Below the pieces are notes generated by a model that saw nothing but the letters and a program-made list of their open reading frames with translations, ran no database searches and was not told the origin of the DNA. The translations under genes were made by a program, and so were the position numbers. DNA of 37,079 nt from Bacillota bacterium (GTDB lineage Bacteria > Bacillota > Clostridia > Christensenellales > DTU072): contig JAEXAB010000005.1 in assembly GCA_023394875.1 (NCBI GenBank), positions 1 to 37,079 on the forward strand, read 5' to 3'. Shown one piece after another: positions 36,573 to 37,079 of this stretch (its first letter is position 1; every line of letters begins with the position of its first letter).

Positions 36573-37079
36573 ATGAAAATAATCAATATTGGCATTCTTG
36601 CCCATGTAGACGCAGGAAAAACAACATTGACGGAAAGCCTGCTATACACCAGTGGAGCGATTGCGGAACAAGGAAACGTGGATAAAGGAACTACAAGAAC
36701 AGACACTATGATTTTGGAACGGCAACGGGGAATCACCATTCAGACAGCGGTTACTTCTTTTTGCTGGAATGATTATAAAATCAATATCGTGGACACTCCC
36801 GGTCATATGGATTTTTTAACCGAAGCATACCGTGCTTTATCTGTCCTTGACGGAGCTGTTTTAGTCATTTCGGCAAAAGACGGCGTACAGGCACAGACGC
36901 GTATATTATTCCATGCGCTTCAGAAAATGAACATTCCCACCGTTATCTTTATAAACAAGATCGACCAGGCTGGCGTTGATTTGCAGAGCGTGGTTCAGTC
37001 TGTTCGGGATAAGCTCTCCGCCGATATTATCATCAAGCAGACGGTGTCGCTGTCCCCGGAAATAGTCCTGGAGGAAAAT
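36573..37079 (+). CDS. tet: Tetracycline resistance ribosomal protection protein, tet(W)/tet(O)-type (partial)
   Basis: The first 169 codons of an EF-G-like GTPase that releases tetracycline from ribosomes. Visible G-motifs are AHVDAGKTT (G1), ERQRGITIQ (G2 region), DTPGH (G3) and NKIDQ (G4). A full protein is about 640 aa, and the rest lies beyond the window. The stretch from about residue 130 (VDLQSVVQSVRDKLSADI) is very close to Tet(W) as I remember it, while the first 80 residues (SGAIAEQGNVDKG, SFCWNDYKIN) are nearer Tet(32)/Tet(44)-type sequences, so it may be mosaic. The start has a GAGGACA site and the attenuation leader upstream. Confidence 0.95.
   Translation, partial: MKIINIGILAHVDAGKTTLTESLLYTSGAIAEQGNVDKGTTRTDTMILERQRGITIQTAVTSFCWNDYKINIVDTPGHMDFLTEAYRALSVLDGAVLVISAKDGVQAQTRILFHALQKMNIPTVIFINKIDQAGVDLQSVVQSVRDKLSADIIIKQTVSLSPEIVLEEN

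Overview
The window looks like chromosomal DNA of a low-GC Gram-positive gut bacterium (Bacillota, class Clostridia). The signs are AGGAGG-type ribosome binding sites, AT-rich promoters with TG-extended -10 boxes, lipoprotein signal peptides, membrane-anchored YDG/MBG repeat proteins, and a ribosomal-protection tetracycline resistance gene at the right edge. The species cannot be named from the sequence.

Layout. 1-127: end of an IS3-like insertion sequence running off the left edge. 150-5917: accessory metabolism, with a GH27 alpha-galactosidase, a DUF2804 protein, an AlkD-like repair protein, a membrane-anchored choloylglycine-hydrolase-like amidase and an HSL-type esterase. 5921-8437: a DUF5131 protein followed by the two-gene NHEJ unit Ku and LigD-type ligase. 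8581-9500: a PspC-domain protein and an unrecognised helical protein. 9699-14848: two tandem MacB-like proteins, each an ABC ATPase fused to an FtsX-type permease, facing a TetR regulator (14913-15539). 15900-22604: a 2234-aa YDG/MBG surface protein with a cytoplasmic IS5/IS402-like transposase domain at its C-terminus. 22921-24554: an SDR oxidoreductase and a lipoprotein.

24944-34286 is an accessory island bounded by two copies of a 54-bp hairpin repeat. It holds three serine-recombinase 3' remnants, a lipoprotein with the marks of a diversity-generating retroelement (DGR) target, a truncated Avd-like reading frame, a lipoprotein, and an M64-family metallopeptidase/BspA-LRR surface protein interrupted by an in-frame TGA. 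The putative target ends in a GC-rich block where 32 of 33 codons are NNY. It is followed by four hairpins and then the Avd-like start. No reverse transcriptase and no template repeat are visible, so this looks like a decayed cis-DGR, or a target served in trans by a DGR elsewhere.

34493-37079: two genes of unknown function, strong hairpins, and a tet(W/O/M)-type ribosomal protection gene with its attenuation leader, cut by the window edge. Overall, a resident backbone (sugar use, DNA repair, efflux, cell surface) is flanked and interrupted by mobile DNA.
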